Assembly: GCF_023074835.1 (NCBI RefSeq)
Contig: NZ_JALLGW010000003.1
Location: forward strand, 186,001 to 250,000
Direction: 5' to 3'
Origin: Halomarina salina
GTDB taxonomy: Archaea > Halobacteriota > Halobacteria > Halobacteriales > Haloarculaceae
DNA length: 64,000 bases
Within the stretch, counting starts at the first letter, position 1. The number at the start of each line of letters is the position of its first letter. Position numbers and translations under genes: made by a program. Below are positions 42,362 through 53,553 of the stretch, piece after piece. Under the pieces are notes generated by a model that saw only the letters and a program-made list of their open reading frames with translations, did no database searches and was not told where the DNA came from.

Positions 42362-44698
42362 ATGCACGAGGCTCCAGCGGACGCGGTGTACAGCGACGAG
42401 TCCGCACCCACTGAACGGCGCGTCGAGGACCTGCTCTCACGGATGACGCTCGCGGAGAAGGCGGCACAGCTCGGCTCGGTCAACGCGGACCTGCTGCTCG
42501 ACGACGATGGCGAACTCGACCGGGAGACCGCCGAGGACCTGCTCTCGGAGGGGATGGGCCACCTGACGCGCATCGGGGGCGAGGGCGGTCTCTCGCCGAC
42601 CGACGCGGCGCGGGTCACCAACGAACTGCAGGACGTCCTCGCCGAGACACGGCTCGGCGTCCCCGCGATTCCCCACGAGGAGTGTCTCAGCGGCTACATG
42701 GGTCCGGAGGGCACCACGTTCCCCCAGTCCATCGGGATGGCGAGCACGTGGGACCCGGACCTGATGGCGGAGGTCACCGCCACCGTCCGCTCGGAGATGG
42801 AGGCCATCGGGACGAGACACGCGCTCTCACCGGTGCTCGACGTGGCCCGCGACCTGCGGTGGGGGCGCGTCGAGGAGACGTTCGGCGAGGACCCGTACCT
42901 CGTCGCGGCGATGGCGAGCGGGTACGTCTCGGGGCTCCAGGGCGACTCCGTCGAGGAGGGTATCTCGGCGACGCTGAAGCACTTCGCCGCCCACGGTGCG
43001 ACCGAGGGCGGACGCAACCGGACCTCGGTGAACCTGGGTCGCCGCGAACTCCGCGAGACGCACCTGTTCCCCTACGAGGCCGTCATCGCGACCCAGGACG
43101 CCGAGTCGGTGATGAACGCCTACCACGACATCGACGGCGTCCCCTGTGCGAGTTCGGAGTGGCTGCTGACCGACGTGCTGCGCGGCGAGTTCGGCTTCGA
43201 CGGTACCGTCGTCTCGGACTACTACAGCATCGACTTCCTGCGGGAGGAGCACGGCGTCACCGACTCCGACCGCGAGTCCGGGGTGGCGGCGCTCGAAGCC
43301 GGTATCGACGTGGAACTGCCCGCGACCGACTGCTACGGCGAGCACCTCGTCGAGGCCGTCGAGGCCGGCGAACTCGCGGAGGCGACGCTCGACGAGGCCG
43401 TCCGGCGCGTCCTCCGGACGAAGTTCGAGAAGGGCGTCGTCGACGAGCCGACCGTCGACGCCGACGCGGCAGCCGACGCGTTCCACACCGACGCTGCGAC
43501 CGACCTCACCGAGCGCGCGGCCCGCGAGTCGATAGTGCTCCTGAAGAACGACGACGACCTGCTCCCCCTCGACGCTGGCCTCGACTCCGTCGCCGTCGTC
43601 GGCCCGAAGGCGGACGACGGCCCGGAGATGATGGGCGACTACGCCTACGCCGCTCACTACCCCGAGCAGGAGGTGGCGACGAACGCCACGACGCCGCTCG
43701 ACGCCGTCGAGGCGCGGGCGGACGCGGACGGGTTCGACGTCACGCATGAGGACGGCTGTACGACGACCGGCCCGAGCACCGAGGGGTTCGACGCGGCCGC
43801 GGACGCGGCGGCGGACGCGGACGTGGCGCTGGCGTTCGTCGGCGCGCGCTCGGCCGTCGACCTGTCGGAACGCGACGTCGACGACGCCGACAACCCGACG
43901 CTCCCGACGAGCGGCGAGGGCTCTGACGTCACCGACCTCCGACTTCCCGGCGTCCAGCAGGACCTCGTCGAGCGACTCCACGAGACGGGGACGCCGCTGG
44001 TCGTCGTCGTCGTCAGCGGGAAGCCCCACGCCATCGAGTGGGTCGCCGAGACGGTCCCGGCGGTCCTGCAGGCGTGGCTCCCCGGCGAGGAGGGCGGCAC
44101 GGCCGTCGCGGACGTGCTGTTCGGCGACTACAACCCCGCCGGCCACCTCCCGGTCTCGTTCGCGCGCTCGGTCGGCCAGCTGCCGGTCCACTACAGCCGC
44201 CGGCCCAACTCCGCGACCAAGGACTACGTCTCGACGGAGAGTTCGCCGCTGTTCCCGTTCGGCCACGGTCTGAGCTACACCGATTTCGAGTACGACGACT
44301 TCGACTGCTCGTCGAGTCGACTCCACCCGTCCGGGTCCGTCACCGCGAGCGTCACCGTCACGAACGTCGGCGACCGGGCGGGGACCGACGTGGTCCAGCT
44401 GTACGCCCGCGCCGAGTCGCCCGACCAGGCCCGCCCAGTCCAGGAGCTGACGGGGTTCCAGCGCGTCTCGCTCGACGCCGGTGAGTCCGCCCGCGTCTCG
44501 TTCCAGGTGGACGCGACGCAACTGGCGTACCACGACCAGGCCATGGACCTCACCGTGCACGAGGGTCCGTACGAACTCCGCGTCGGCCACTCGGCCGCCG
44601 ATGTCGCCGCGAGCGCGTCCGTCGAGGTGACGGACACGAAGGCCGTCCCGCGGACCGGTCGGACGTACTTCGCCGAGACGTCCGTCGAGCCGCAGTAG
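42362..44698 (+). CDS. Beta-glucosidase/beta-xylosidase, GH3 (second)
   Basis: 778 residues with TIM barrel, alpha/beta sandwich and FnIII-like domains. The nucleophile Asp286 sits in TVVSDYYSIDFL, and KHFAAHG is the substrate-binding motif. The sequence differs widely from the 34-kb GH3 (SDYY against SDWGG) and looks closer to the xylosidase-type GH3 with an Ala/Ser-rich loop. No signal peptide. CGTTAAG at 42328-42334 is about 30 nt upstream of ATG 42362, which supports this start over an in-frame upstream codon at 42293. It is divergent from uxaC. Confidence 0.93.
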   Translation: MHEAPADAVYSDESAPTERRVEDLLSRMTLAEKAAQLGSVNADLLLDDDGELDRETAEDLLSEGMGHLTRIGGEGGLSPTDAARVTNELQDVLAETRLGVPAIPHEECLSGYMGPEGTTFPQSIGMASTWDPDLMAEVTATVRSEMEAIGTRHALSPVLDVARDLRWGRVEETFGEDPYLVAAMASGYVSGLQGDSVEEGISATLKHFAAHGATEGGRNRTSVNLGRRELRETHLFPYEAVIATQDAESVMNAYHDIDGVPCASSEWLLTDVLRGEFGFDGTVVSDYYSIDFLREEHGVTDSDRESGVAALEAGIDVELPATDCYGEHLVEAVEAGELAEATLDEAVRRVLRTKFEKGVVDEPTVDADAAADAFHTDAATDLTERAARESIVLLKNDDDLLPLDAGLDSVAVVGPKADDGPEMMGDYAYAAHYPEQEVATNATTPLDAVEARADADGFDVTHEDGCTTTGPSTEGFDAAADAAADADVALAFVGARSAVDLSERDVDDADNPTLPTSGEGSDVTDLRLPGVQQDLVERLHETGTPLVVVVVSGKPHAIEWVAETVPAVLQAWLPGEEGGTAVADVLFGDYNPAGHLPVSFARSVGQLPVHYSRRPNSATKDYVSTESSPLFPFGHGLSYTDFEYDDFDCSSSRLHPSGSVTASVTVTNVGDRAGTDVVQLYARAESPDQARPVQELTGFQRVSLDAGESARVSFQVDATQLAYHDQAMDLTVHEGPYELRVGHSAADVAASASVEVTDTKAVPRTGRTYFAETSVEPQ

Positions 44699-44814
44699 GG
44701 GCGCAGTCTCCGGTCGTTCCCCGAACGTGTCACCGACGGAGCCGTTCGAGCCGCCCAGTGGGCGTTTTCTCCGCAATCGTAAGAGTCGTGTACCGGTGGA
44801 GCAATGCCTCGCCT

Positions 44815-46263
44815 GTGACCAGTACGCAGCAGAACTACGTGAACGGAGAGTGGAGCGACTCCGAGAACGGCGAGACGTTCGAGTGTACCGACCCGGCGGC
44901 CCCCGACGAGGTCGTCGCCGAGTACCAGCGGTCGACGGCCGCCGACGTGGAGTCGGCCGTCGAGGCGGCGGCCGACGCCAGCGAGGAGTGGGCGACGATG
45001 CCGGCCCCGCAGCGCGGGGCTATCCTCCGCGAGGCGGCGGCGAACCTCGCCGAGCGGAAGGAGGAGCTGACGCAGTTGCTCGTCCGCGAGGAGGGGAAGA
45101 CCAGCGGCGAGGCCGGCGGCGAGGTACAGCGGGCCATCGACATCTTCTACTACTACGCCGAGAAGACCCGCGACCTGGGTGGGAGCCGGAAGTCCGCGAG
45201 CAGCGCGGGCACCGACCTCTACACCGTCGACCAGCCGGTCGGCGTCGCGGGCCTCATCACGCCGTGGAACTACCCCATCGCCATCCCGGCGTGGAAGATG
45301 GCCCCGGCGCTCGCGACGGGCAACACGGTCGTCCTGAAGCCCGCCGAACTCGCGCCAGGGACGGCCCTCGCCCTCGCGGGAGCGCTCGACGAGGCCGACA
45401 TCCCGGACGGCGTCGTCAACGTCGTCACCGGCAAGGGGTCGGAACTCGGTCCGCCGCTTATCGAACACGAAGAGGTCGACGCCGTCTCGTTCACCGGGTC
45501 GACCGAGGTCGGCCAGCAGGTGTACCAGTCCGCGACGGACGCCGGCAAGCGCGCGCAGTGCGAGATGGGCGGCAAGAACCCGACCGTCGTCGGCGAGAGC
45601 GCCGACGTCGAACAGGCCGCCGACATCGTCGCGAACGGCGCGTTCGGCGTCACCGGGCAGGCCTGCACCGCCTGCTCGCGCGCCATCGTCCACGAGTCGG
45701 TCCACGACGAGTTCGTCGACGCCCTCGTCGCCCGCGCCGAGGACATCGATATCGGTCCCGGCGACGAGTACGACATGGGCCCGCAGGTCAGCGAGTCCGA
45801 ACTGGAGGGCACCCTCGACTACGTCGACGTCGCGGAGCAGGAGGGGGCGACGCTCGAGACCGGCGGCGGCCAGCCCGAAGGCGAGCACCTGGGCGACGGC
45901 TACTACGTCGAACCGACCGTCTTCAGCGGCGTCGAGCGCGACTTCCGCATCTTCCAGGAGGAGGTGTTCGGCCCCCTCGTCTCGGTCACGGAGGTCGCCG
46001 ACTTCGAGGAGGCGCTGGAGACGGCCAACGACTCCCAGTACGGCCTCTCCGCCAGCATCGTCACGAACGACCACGAGGAGGCCGAGCGGTTCGTCCACGA
46101 GGTGGAGTCGGGCGTCGCGAAGGTGAACGCGAAGACGACCGGCCTCGAACTGCACGTCCCGTTCGGCGGGTTCAAGCAGTCCTCTACCGAGACGTGGCGC
46201 GAACAGGGTGACGCCGGCATCGACTTCTACACCATCCAGCGGACCGTCTACGACGAGTTCTGA
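44815..46263 (+). CDS. xacF: 2-oxoglutarate semialdehyde dehydrogenase (ALDH family)
   Basis: 482 residues of the aldehyde dehydrogenase superfamily. Catalytic Cys284 (GQACTACSR) and general-base Glu250 (CEMGGKNP) are present, with TPWNYP and FTGSTEVG cofactor motifs. The GTG start at 44815 (TSTQQNYVNGEW) matches the N-terminus of haloarchaeal KGSADH; upstream in-frame codons add a non-conserved tail. In H. volcanii the xylonate dehydratase and this dehydrogenase genes are neighbours, as here, which supports the final step of the pentose pathway giving 2-oxoglutarate. Confidence 0.9.
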   Translation: MTSTQQNYVNGEWSDSENGETFECTDPAAPDEVVAEYQRSTAADVESAVEAAADASEEWATMPAPQRGAILREAAANLAERKEELTQLLVREEGKTSGEAGGEVQRAIDIFYYYAEKTRDLGGSRKSASSAGTDLYTVDQPVGVAGLITPWNYPIAIPAWKMAPALATGNTVVLKPAELAPGTALALAGALDEADIPDGVVNVVTGKGSELGPPLIEHEEVDAVSFTGSTEVGQQVYQSATDAGKRAQCEMGGKNPTVVGESADVEQAADIVANGAFGVTGQACTACSRAIVHESVHDEFVDALVARAEDIDIGPGDEYDMGPQVSESELEGTLDYVDVAEQEGATLETGGGQPEGEHLGDGYYVEPTVFSGVERDFRIFQEEVFGPLVSVTEVADFEEALETANDSQYGLSASIVTNDHEEAERFVHEVESGVAKVNAKTTGLELHVPFGGFKQSSTETWREQGDAGIDFYTIQRTVYDEF

Positions 46264-46485
46264 GACGGTCAGCGGTGTAGTCGTCGCCGAAGCCGTCGCG
46301 TCGCCACGCGCTCTCGACGGGATGGCAGACGACACGGCGTCGTCGCGTGCGACCGGTCGACCGACGCGGTCTGACGGACGGGCCCGTCCCGTCCGATGTC
46401 GACCCGCGAGAGTGACGACTGTGGCCGTCTCGGTCGCTCTATCGATGCCAAACGTGAAATACTCCGCCACAGATGTCGGAGGTGT

Positions 46486-47727
46486 ATGCCGAACTATCGG
46501 AGCCTTCGCGATCCGAACGCAGAGTACACCATGCGGGACCTGTCGGCGGAGTCGATGGGCCTCGAGGCGAAGCGAGGCGGCGGCCGCGACGTCGAGATAA
46601 CGGACGTCCAGACGACGCTCGTCGACGGGAACTACCCCTGGATTCTCGTCCGCGTCTACACCGACGCGGGCATCGTCGGCACCGGCGAGTCCTACTGGGG
46701 CGGCGGCGACGCCGAGATCATCGAGCGGATGGCCCCCTTCATCATCGGCGAGAACCCGCTCGACATCGACCGCCTCTACGAACACCTCATCCAGAAGATG
46801 TCCGGCGAGGGCTCCATCTCCGGGAAGGTCGTCTCGGGCATCTCGGGCATCGAGATCGCGCTCCACGACATCGCCGGGAAGGTACTCGACATCCCGGCGT
46901 ACCAGCTCCTGGGGGGGAAGTACCGCGACGAGGTGCGCATCTACTGTGACTGCCACGCGGGCGACGAGTCCGAACCGGCGTCGAACGCCCGCGAGGCGAA
47001 ACGGGTGGTCGAGGAACTGGGCTACGACGCGCTGAAGTTCGACCTCGACGTCCCCTCGGGCCACGAGAAGGACCGCGCGAACCGCCACCTGCGCGGCCCG
47101 GAGATACAGCACAAGGTCGACATCGTCGAGGCCGTCTGCGAGGAGGTCGGCGACCGCGCCGACGTCGCGTTCGACTGCCACTGGTCGTTCTCCGCGGGCA
47201 GCGCCAAGCGCCTCTGTGCCGAACTCGCGGACTACGACGTCTGGTGGCTGGAGGACCCGGTCCCGCCGGAGAACCACGACGTCCAGAAGACCGTCACGCA
47301 GTCCGCGCCGACGACGCCCATCACAGTCGGGGAGAACGTCTACCGCAAACACGGCCACCGCCGCCTCTTCGAGGAGCAGGCCGTCGACATCGTCGCGCCC
47401 GACCTGCCCCGCGTCGGCGGGATGCGCGAGACGCGGAAGATAGCGGACATGGCCGACACGTACTACATCCCCGTCGCGATGCACAACGTCTCCTCGCCCA
47501 TCGGGACGATGGCGAGCGCGCAGGTCGCCGCGGTCATCCCGAACTCGCTGGCCGTCGAGTTCCACTCCTACCAGCTCGGCTGGTGGGAGGACCTCGTCGA
47601 GGAAGAGGACCTCATCGAGGAGGGTCGGATGGCCATCCCCGAGGAGCCCGGTCTCGGCCTGACGCTCGACCTCGACGCCGTCGAGGAGCACATGGTCGAG
47701 GGTGAGACGCTGTTCGACGAAGCCTGA
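46486..47727 (+). CDS. xacD: Xylonate/arabinoate dehydratase, enolase superfamily
   Basis: 413 residues of the mandelate racemase/enolase superfamily. The metal ligands are Asp230 (FDCHW), Glu256 (WLEDP) and Glu283 (GENVY), and the catalytic His333 is in VAMHNVSSPIG. RGGGRDVEITDVQTT and GENPLDIDRLYEHLIQKM are strikingly like the H. volcanii XacD enzyme (from memory). It dehydrates xylonate to 2-keto-3-deoxyxylonate. The start at 46486 (MPNYRSLRDPNAEYTMRDLSAE) fits homologues. It follows xacF by 222 bp in the same direction. Confidence 0.92.
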   Translation: MPNYRSLRDPNAEYTMRDLSAESMGLEAKRGGGRDVEITDVQTTLVDGNYPWILVRVYTDAGIVGTGESYWGGGDAEIIERMAPFIIGENPLDIDRLYEHLIQKMSGEGSISGKVVSGISGIEIALHDIAGKVLDIPAYQLLGGKYRDEVRIYCDCHAGDESEPASNAREAKRVVEELGYDALKFDLDVPSGHEKDRANRHLRGPEIQHKVDIVEAVCEEVGDRADVAFDCHWSFSAGSAKRLCAELADYDVWWLEDPVPPENHDVQKTVTQSAPTTPITVGENVYRKHGHRRLFEEQAVDIVAPDLPRVGGMRETRKIADMADTYYIPVAMHNVSSPIGTMASAQVAAVIPNSLAVEFHSYQLGWWEDLVEEEDLIEEGRMAIPEEPGLGLTLDLDAVEEHMVEGETLFDEA

Positions 47728-47777
47728 TGGTCGTCGAGCCAGCGGACCGCTGGTCCGACACGTTCGACGAGGCGTAA
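47727..47777 (+). CDS. Possible 16-codon ORF overlapping the xacD stop
   Basis: The stop TGA of the dehydratase gene overlaps an ATG (47727) that opens MVVEPADRWSDTFDEA, ending TAA at 47775-47777. Its last five residues echo the LFDEA end of the dehydratase. This may be coincidence, a trace of a duplicated 3' end, or a translated short ORF. There is no domain. Confidence 0.2.
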   Translation: MVVEPADRWSDTFDEA

Positions 47778-48019
47778 GCCGCGTCGAGCCCGCGAACCTC
47801 CGATTCGAACAGTTCGACCGAGCGAAGCGACGCCGAACTCGCGGGGCTCGTCTCGGCGTCGTCCGACGAAGCGTCGGCCGAGTCGAACAGGGGAGGTGTC
47901 GCGCCGAGAGCGGTCGCCGTGGCCACCCCGCTTCCGACCAACGAGCCGATAGTTCGTCTGCACGGACAGTCTACGGACAGGTAGACATAAGAGGTCGCCA
48001 CCGGACGCTTGCGGTGTTC

Positions 48020-48790
48020 ATGGACAGCGACTCCACGCCAGCGGTCAGCGTCGACGGGAAGTCAGCGGTCGTCATCGGCGGCACGAGCGGCATCGGCCGC
48101 GCCATCGCCCTCGCGTTCGCCGAGGACGGTGCGGACGTCGTCGCGACCAGCCGGACCGAGGAGAGCGTCGAACAGGTCACCGAGGAGCTCCGCGAACGCG
48201 GGGCGACGACGACGGCGGTCACCTGCGACGTGACCGACCGCGAGTCCGTCGAGGAGCTGTGTGCCGTCGCCGAGGAGACGCTCGGCTCCATCGACGTGCT
48301 CGTCAACTCCGCCGGGGTAAACGCGGAGGCCTCCATCACCGAGATGACCGAGGAGGAGTGGGCACAGGACATCGAGGTGGACCTCACCGGCGTCTTCCGG
48401 GCGTGTCAGGTGTTCGGCCGGGTGATGGGCGAGGGGAGCATCGTCAACATCTCCTCGATGTCGGCCGGACAGGCCCGCGAGGAGCGGGCCTCCTACGTCG
48501 CGGCGAAGAGCGGCGTGGACGGCCTCACGCGCGCTGCCTCGGCCGACCTCGCCCCGGAGATTCGCGTCAACGCCATCGCGCCGGGGTTCGTCAAGACGGA
48601 GATGGCGGGGCCGAAACTCGACGACGGCACCGAGTTCCGCGAGACCGTCGACGAGCGGACGCCGATGGAACGCGTCGCCACGCCCGACGAGATAGCGGGG
48701 ACGGCCATCTACCTCGCGAGCGACGCCGCCTCGTTCACGACGGGCGAGGTGGTGGTCGTCGACGGCGGCTACGACAACAGCGCGCAGTGA
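48020..48790 (+). CDS. Classical SDR oxidoreductase, candidate fructuronate/ketogluconate reductase
   Basis: 256 residues with TGxxxGIG as GGTSGIG (20-26), NSAG, catalytic Ser-Tyr-Lys (SSMSAG...SYVAAK) and the C-terminal VVVDGGYDN. Its family includes fructuronate reductases of SDR type (Bacillus YjmF-like), KduD-type 2-keto-3-deoxygluconate dehydrogenases and sugar-alcohol dehydrogenases. Because the window has uxaC and uxuA but no recognisable UxuB, this gene is a plausible filler. ATG 48020 is supported by ACATAAG at 47985-47991. Confidence 0.87.
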   Translation: MDSDSTPAVSVDGKSAVVIGGTSGIGRAIALAFAEDGADVVATSRTEESVEQVTEELRERGATTTAVTCDVTDRESVEELCAVAEETLGSIDVLVNSAGVNAEASITEMTEEEWAQDIEVDLTGVFRACQVFGRVMGEGSIVNISSMSAGQAREERASYVAAKSGVDGLTRAASADLAPEIRVNAIAPGFVKTEMAGPKLDDGTEFRETVDERTPMERVATPDEIAGTAIYLASDAASFTTGEVVVVDGGYDNSAQ

Positions 48791-48836
48791 ACGCGCCGTG
48801 ACCGAACGGTAACCATCCCACCGCCACCTCGCCGTC

Positions 48837-49808
48837 TCAGTCGTGCCCGATGACGGGTTTCGGCTCGTACGGCGCTTCGAGGTACTCCACGTCCGACGCC
48901 GAGAGGTCCACGTCGAGCGCTTCGACGGCCTGTTCGAGGTGCTCGACGCTCGTCGTGCCGACGATGGGGGCGTCGACGAACTCGTTCTGGAACAGCCACG
49001 CGAGGGCTAGCTGGGCCATCGTCACGCCGTACTCCTCGGCGAGTTCCTCGACGCGTTCGTTCACCTCCTCGCCGCCCGCCGCGCCGTACTCCGGCGTCGG
49101 GTTGTGGACGTTCGAGGGGTCGGCGCGGGTCGTCGTCTCTAGCTGCTCGTGCGGCCGTGCGAGGTAGCCCTGTCCGAGCGGTCCCCACGGAATCACGCCG
49201 ACACCCTCCTGCTGGCAGAGGGGGAGCATCTCGCGCTCCTCCTCGCGGTAGGCGAGGTTGTAGTGGTCCTGCATCGTCGCGAACCGGTCGAGGCCGAGGC
49301 GGTCGCTGGCGTGGAGTGCGTCAGCGAACTGGTAGGCCCACATCGAGGACGCGCCGAGGTAGCGTACCTTTCCTCGGCGGACCGCGTCGTCGAGGGCGCG
49401 GAGCGTCGTCTCGATGGGCGTGTCGTCGTCCCAGCGGTGAATCTGGTAGAGGTCTATCGTGTCCATCCCGAGTCGGCCGAGCGAGGCGTCGAGTTCCTGC
49501 TCGACGGTCTTCCGCGAGAGCCCCGAGCGGTTCGGCCCCTCCTCGACCGGGAAGAACACCTTCGTCGCGACGACCTGTTCGTCGCGGTCGTGGCCCGCCA
49601 GCGCGTTCCCGAGGATGCGTTCGCTCTCGCCGCCGGAGTAGGCGTTGGCCGTGTCGAAGAAGTTGACGCCGAGGTCGATAGCGCGGTCGATGAGGTCGGT
49701 CGCCTCCTCGTCGTCCAGCATCCACGGTTCGCCGCGCCCGAAGCTCATGCAGCCGAGACAGATGCGCGAGACCTCCACGCCCGTCTCTCCGAGGGTCGTG
49801 TACTCCAT
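48837..49808 (-). CDS. Aldo/keto reductase
   Basis: 323 residues with the AKR tetrad Asp52, Tyr57 (FFDTANAYSGG), Lys83 (VATKVFF) and His124 (IHRWDDDTP). The segment GVGVIPWGPLGQGYLARP and APIVGTTSVEHLEQAVEAL complete the fold and NADP site. It resembles the YajO/IolS-type AKRs. It is convergent with the SDR gene (stops 46 nt apart) and divergent from the malic enzyme gene. Start chosen at MEYTTLGETGVEVS. Confidence 0.9.
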   Translation of the reverse strand: MEYTTLGETGVEVSRICLGCMSFGRGEPWMLDDEEATDLIDRAIDLGVNFFDTANAYSGGESERILGNALAGHDRDEQVVATKVFFPVEEGPNRSGLSRKTVEQELDASLGRLGMDTIDLYQIHRWDDDTPIETTLRALDDAVRRGKVRYLGASSMWAYQFADALHASDRLGLDRFATMQDHYNLAYREEEREMLPLCQQEGVGVIPWGPLGQGYLARPHEQLETTTRADPSNVHNPTPEYGAAGGEEVNERVEELAEEYGVTMAQLALAWLFQNEFVDAPIVGTTSVEHLEQAVEALDVDLSASDVEYLEAPYEPKPVIGHD

Positions 49809-49956
49809 CGTCTGGCGACTCGCGTGGGATCGCCCACTAGCTTCGTCTCCCGGCAGAACTGACTGATTCCGACCGGGGCGACCGGACAGCGCACCCCTGG
49901 CGACCGTGAGGGAAGAACTATGCGTCGAGGCGGCCAACTCTCGTTCGACCACGACA

Positions 49957-52206
<2,250 letters not shown>

Positions 52207-52311
52207 GTCACGTCCGAGAGTCGAGTTGCGTCGACTGTCCGCGCCCGTCGGCGGTCGGTGCCACGCCTGTGTGGCCGAAGTCCTCAAGTCGCTGGTGTGA
52301 CAAGAGGAGCC

Positions 52312-52725
52312 ATGAACGGCACCGCAGTCATCGTCGGAGGCGGTCGCGTCGGTCGACACACCGCGACGCAACTCATCGACCACGGCTACACGGTCACCGT
52401 CGTCGAACGCGACGCCGAAAAGTGCGAGACGCTGGCGACCCAGCAGGTCGGTCACGTCGTCGAGGGCGACGGCGAGGACCGTGCTATCCTCGAAGAGGCG
52501 GGCGTCGCAGACGCGGACGTCGTCGCCGCGCTCACCGACCACACGCCGACGAACGTCATCGTCTGCGGGCTAGCCCGCGAAATCGCTCCGGAGATCCGGA
52601 CGCTCGCCCGCGTCGCCTACGACGGCGAACGCGACTACCAGCACCTCGCCGCCATCGACGACATCGTCTACCCGGCCGCCGCCGCCGCGGACATCGCTGC
52701 GGACCACCTTCTCCGTCAGAAGTAA
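52312..52725 (+). CDS. Stand-alone TrkA-N (RCK N-terminal) domain protein
   Basis: 137 residues, a single Rossmann RCK-N domain starting AVIVGGGRVGRHTATQLIDHG (4-24), with a VVEGDGEDRAIL segment. The TrkA-C domain that usually follows and a transport partner are absent here. Regulation of a K+ uptake channel by NAD(H) or ATP is the family role. It follows the malic enzyme by 105 bp. Confidence 0.85.
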   Translation: MNGTAVIVGGGRVGRHTATQLIDHGYTVTVVERDAEKCETLATQQVGHVVEGDGEDRAILEEAGVADADVVAALTDHTPTNVIVCGLAREIAPEIRTLARVAYDGERDYQHLAAIDDIVYPAAAAADIAADHLLRQK

Positions 52726-52984
52726 CGACTCGAATTATCGCCCTCGCCCGTCGCCCACTACTCGTCGTCACGACGGGCCGTCTCCCGCTCACTTCGGGGG
52801 CCGTACGCACCCTGAAATCGACTCACGTGACGGGATGCGACGCTCTCGTAACTCGAAGGGGGCGCTCGTCTCGAACCGTCGACGGGGAGACGCGTTCTAT
52901 CGACGTTCGAGGAGACGCGAGCGCCGACGGTGACGTCCTCTGCCGGGTTCCCGCCGTCGTGTTCGAGTCTCGAATCCGGGCTAC

Positions 52985-53476
52985 TCAGTGCGTCCAGCGG
53001 CCGGTGTCGACCCCTGCGTCGGAGTCGTCCTCGGGGCGGAGCGGACGTTGATACGAGAGTCCCGCCTCCTTCATCAGTCGACGACAGCTCGGGAGCGAGT
53101 AGTTCACGTCGAACGCCTCCTCCAGGTGCCGCTGCACGAGCGACGGCGACCAGGCGGTGGCGTCGTACCCGGCGTCCGTCGGTGGGGCGTGCAACGTCTC
53201 CGTCAGCCGCTGTAGCTGCTCGTCGTCGAGCTTTCGCGGTCGACCGCTCCGCTCCTCGTCGGAGACGGCGTCCACCAGTGACTCGTCGTCGTCGAGTCGT
53301 TTCAGCCAGCTGTAGATGGTCCGCCGCTCGACGCCGTACCACTCGGCGAGCTCCGTCTGCGAGACGCCGTTCTTGTACGCGATGGCCGCCGTGAGTCGCT
53401 GGGCCGGCGTACTTCCCTCTATCTCCCGGAGTGCCCGCCGGAGTTCGTCGAGGGTGATGTCGTCGAGGTGGTCCAT
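52985..53476 (-). CDS. IS630-type N-terminal HTH protein without transposase domain
   Basis: 163 residues. A helix-turn-helix (TQTELAEWYGVERRTIYSWLKRL style, about 33-60) and a second winged part (LVQRHLEEAFDVNYSLPSCRRLMKEAGLSYQRP) match the N-terminal half of IS630/ISH16-type transposases, but the catalytic DDE domain is missing: the frame ends in DTGRWTH and no continuation is seen in 52726-52984. Similar stand-alone genes are common in haloarchaea and may be domesticated regulators. No terminal inverted repeats were found. Confidence 0.8.
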   Translation of the reverse strand: MDHLDDITLDELRRALREIEGSTPAQRLTAAIAYKNGVSQTELAEWYGVERRTIYSWLKRLDDDESLVDAVSDEERSGRPRKLDDEQLQRLTETLHAPPTDAGYDATAWSPSLVQRHLEEAFDVNYSLPSCRRLMKEAGLSYQRPLRPEDDSDAGVDTGRWTH

Positions 53477-53553
53477 ACTCCACCAACGAACTTCGAGTAG
53501 TTAGTTCTAACGAATACTGCCCGGTTCTCGGGGGGAGAAGTCGGCCAGACGTG

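Noticed and set aside
44275-47691. Very long minus-strand open frame (over 1100 codons) opposite the GH3, ALDH and dehydratase genes
   Set aside because: High-G+C codon bias leaves antisense frames open. The plus-strand proteins have complete family motifs, and the antisense product has none.
52726-52984. Remnant of an IS630 DDE domain downstream of the HTH gene
   Set aside because: None of the frames shows DDE motifs or transposase-like segments, and no terminal inverted repeats were found.
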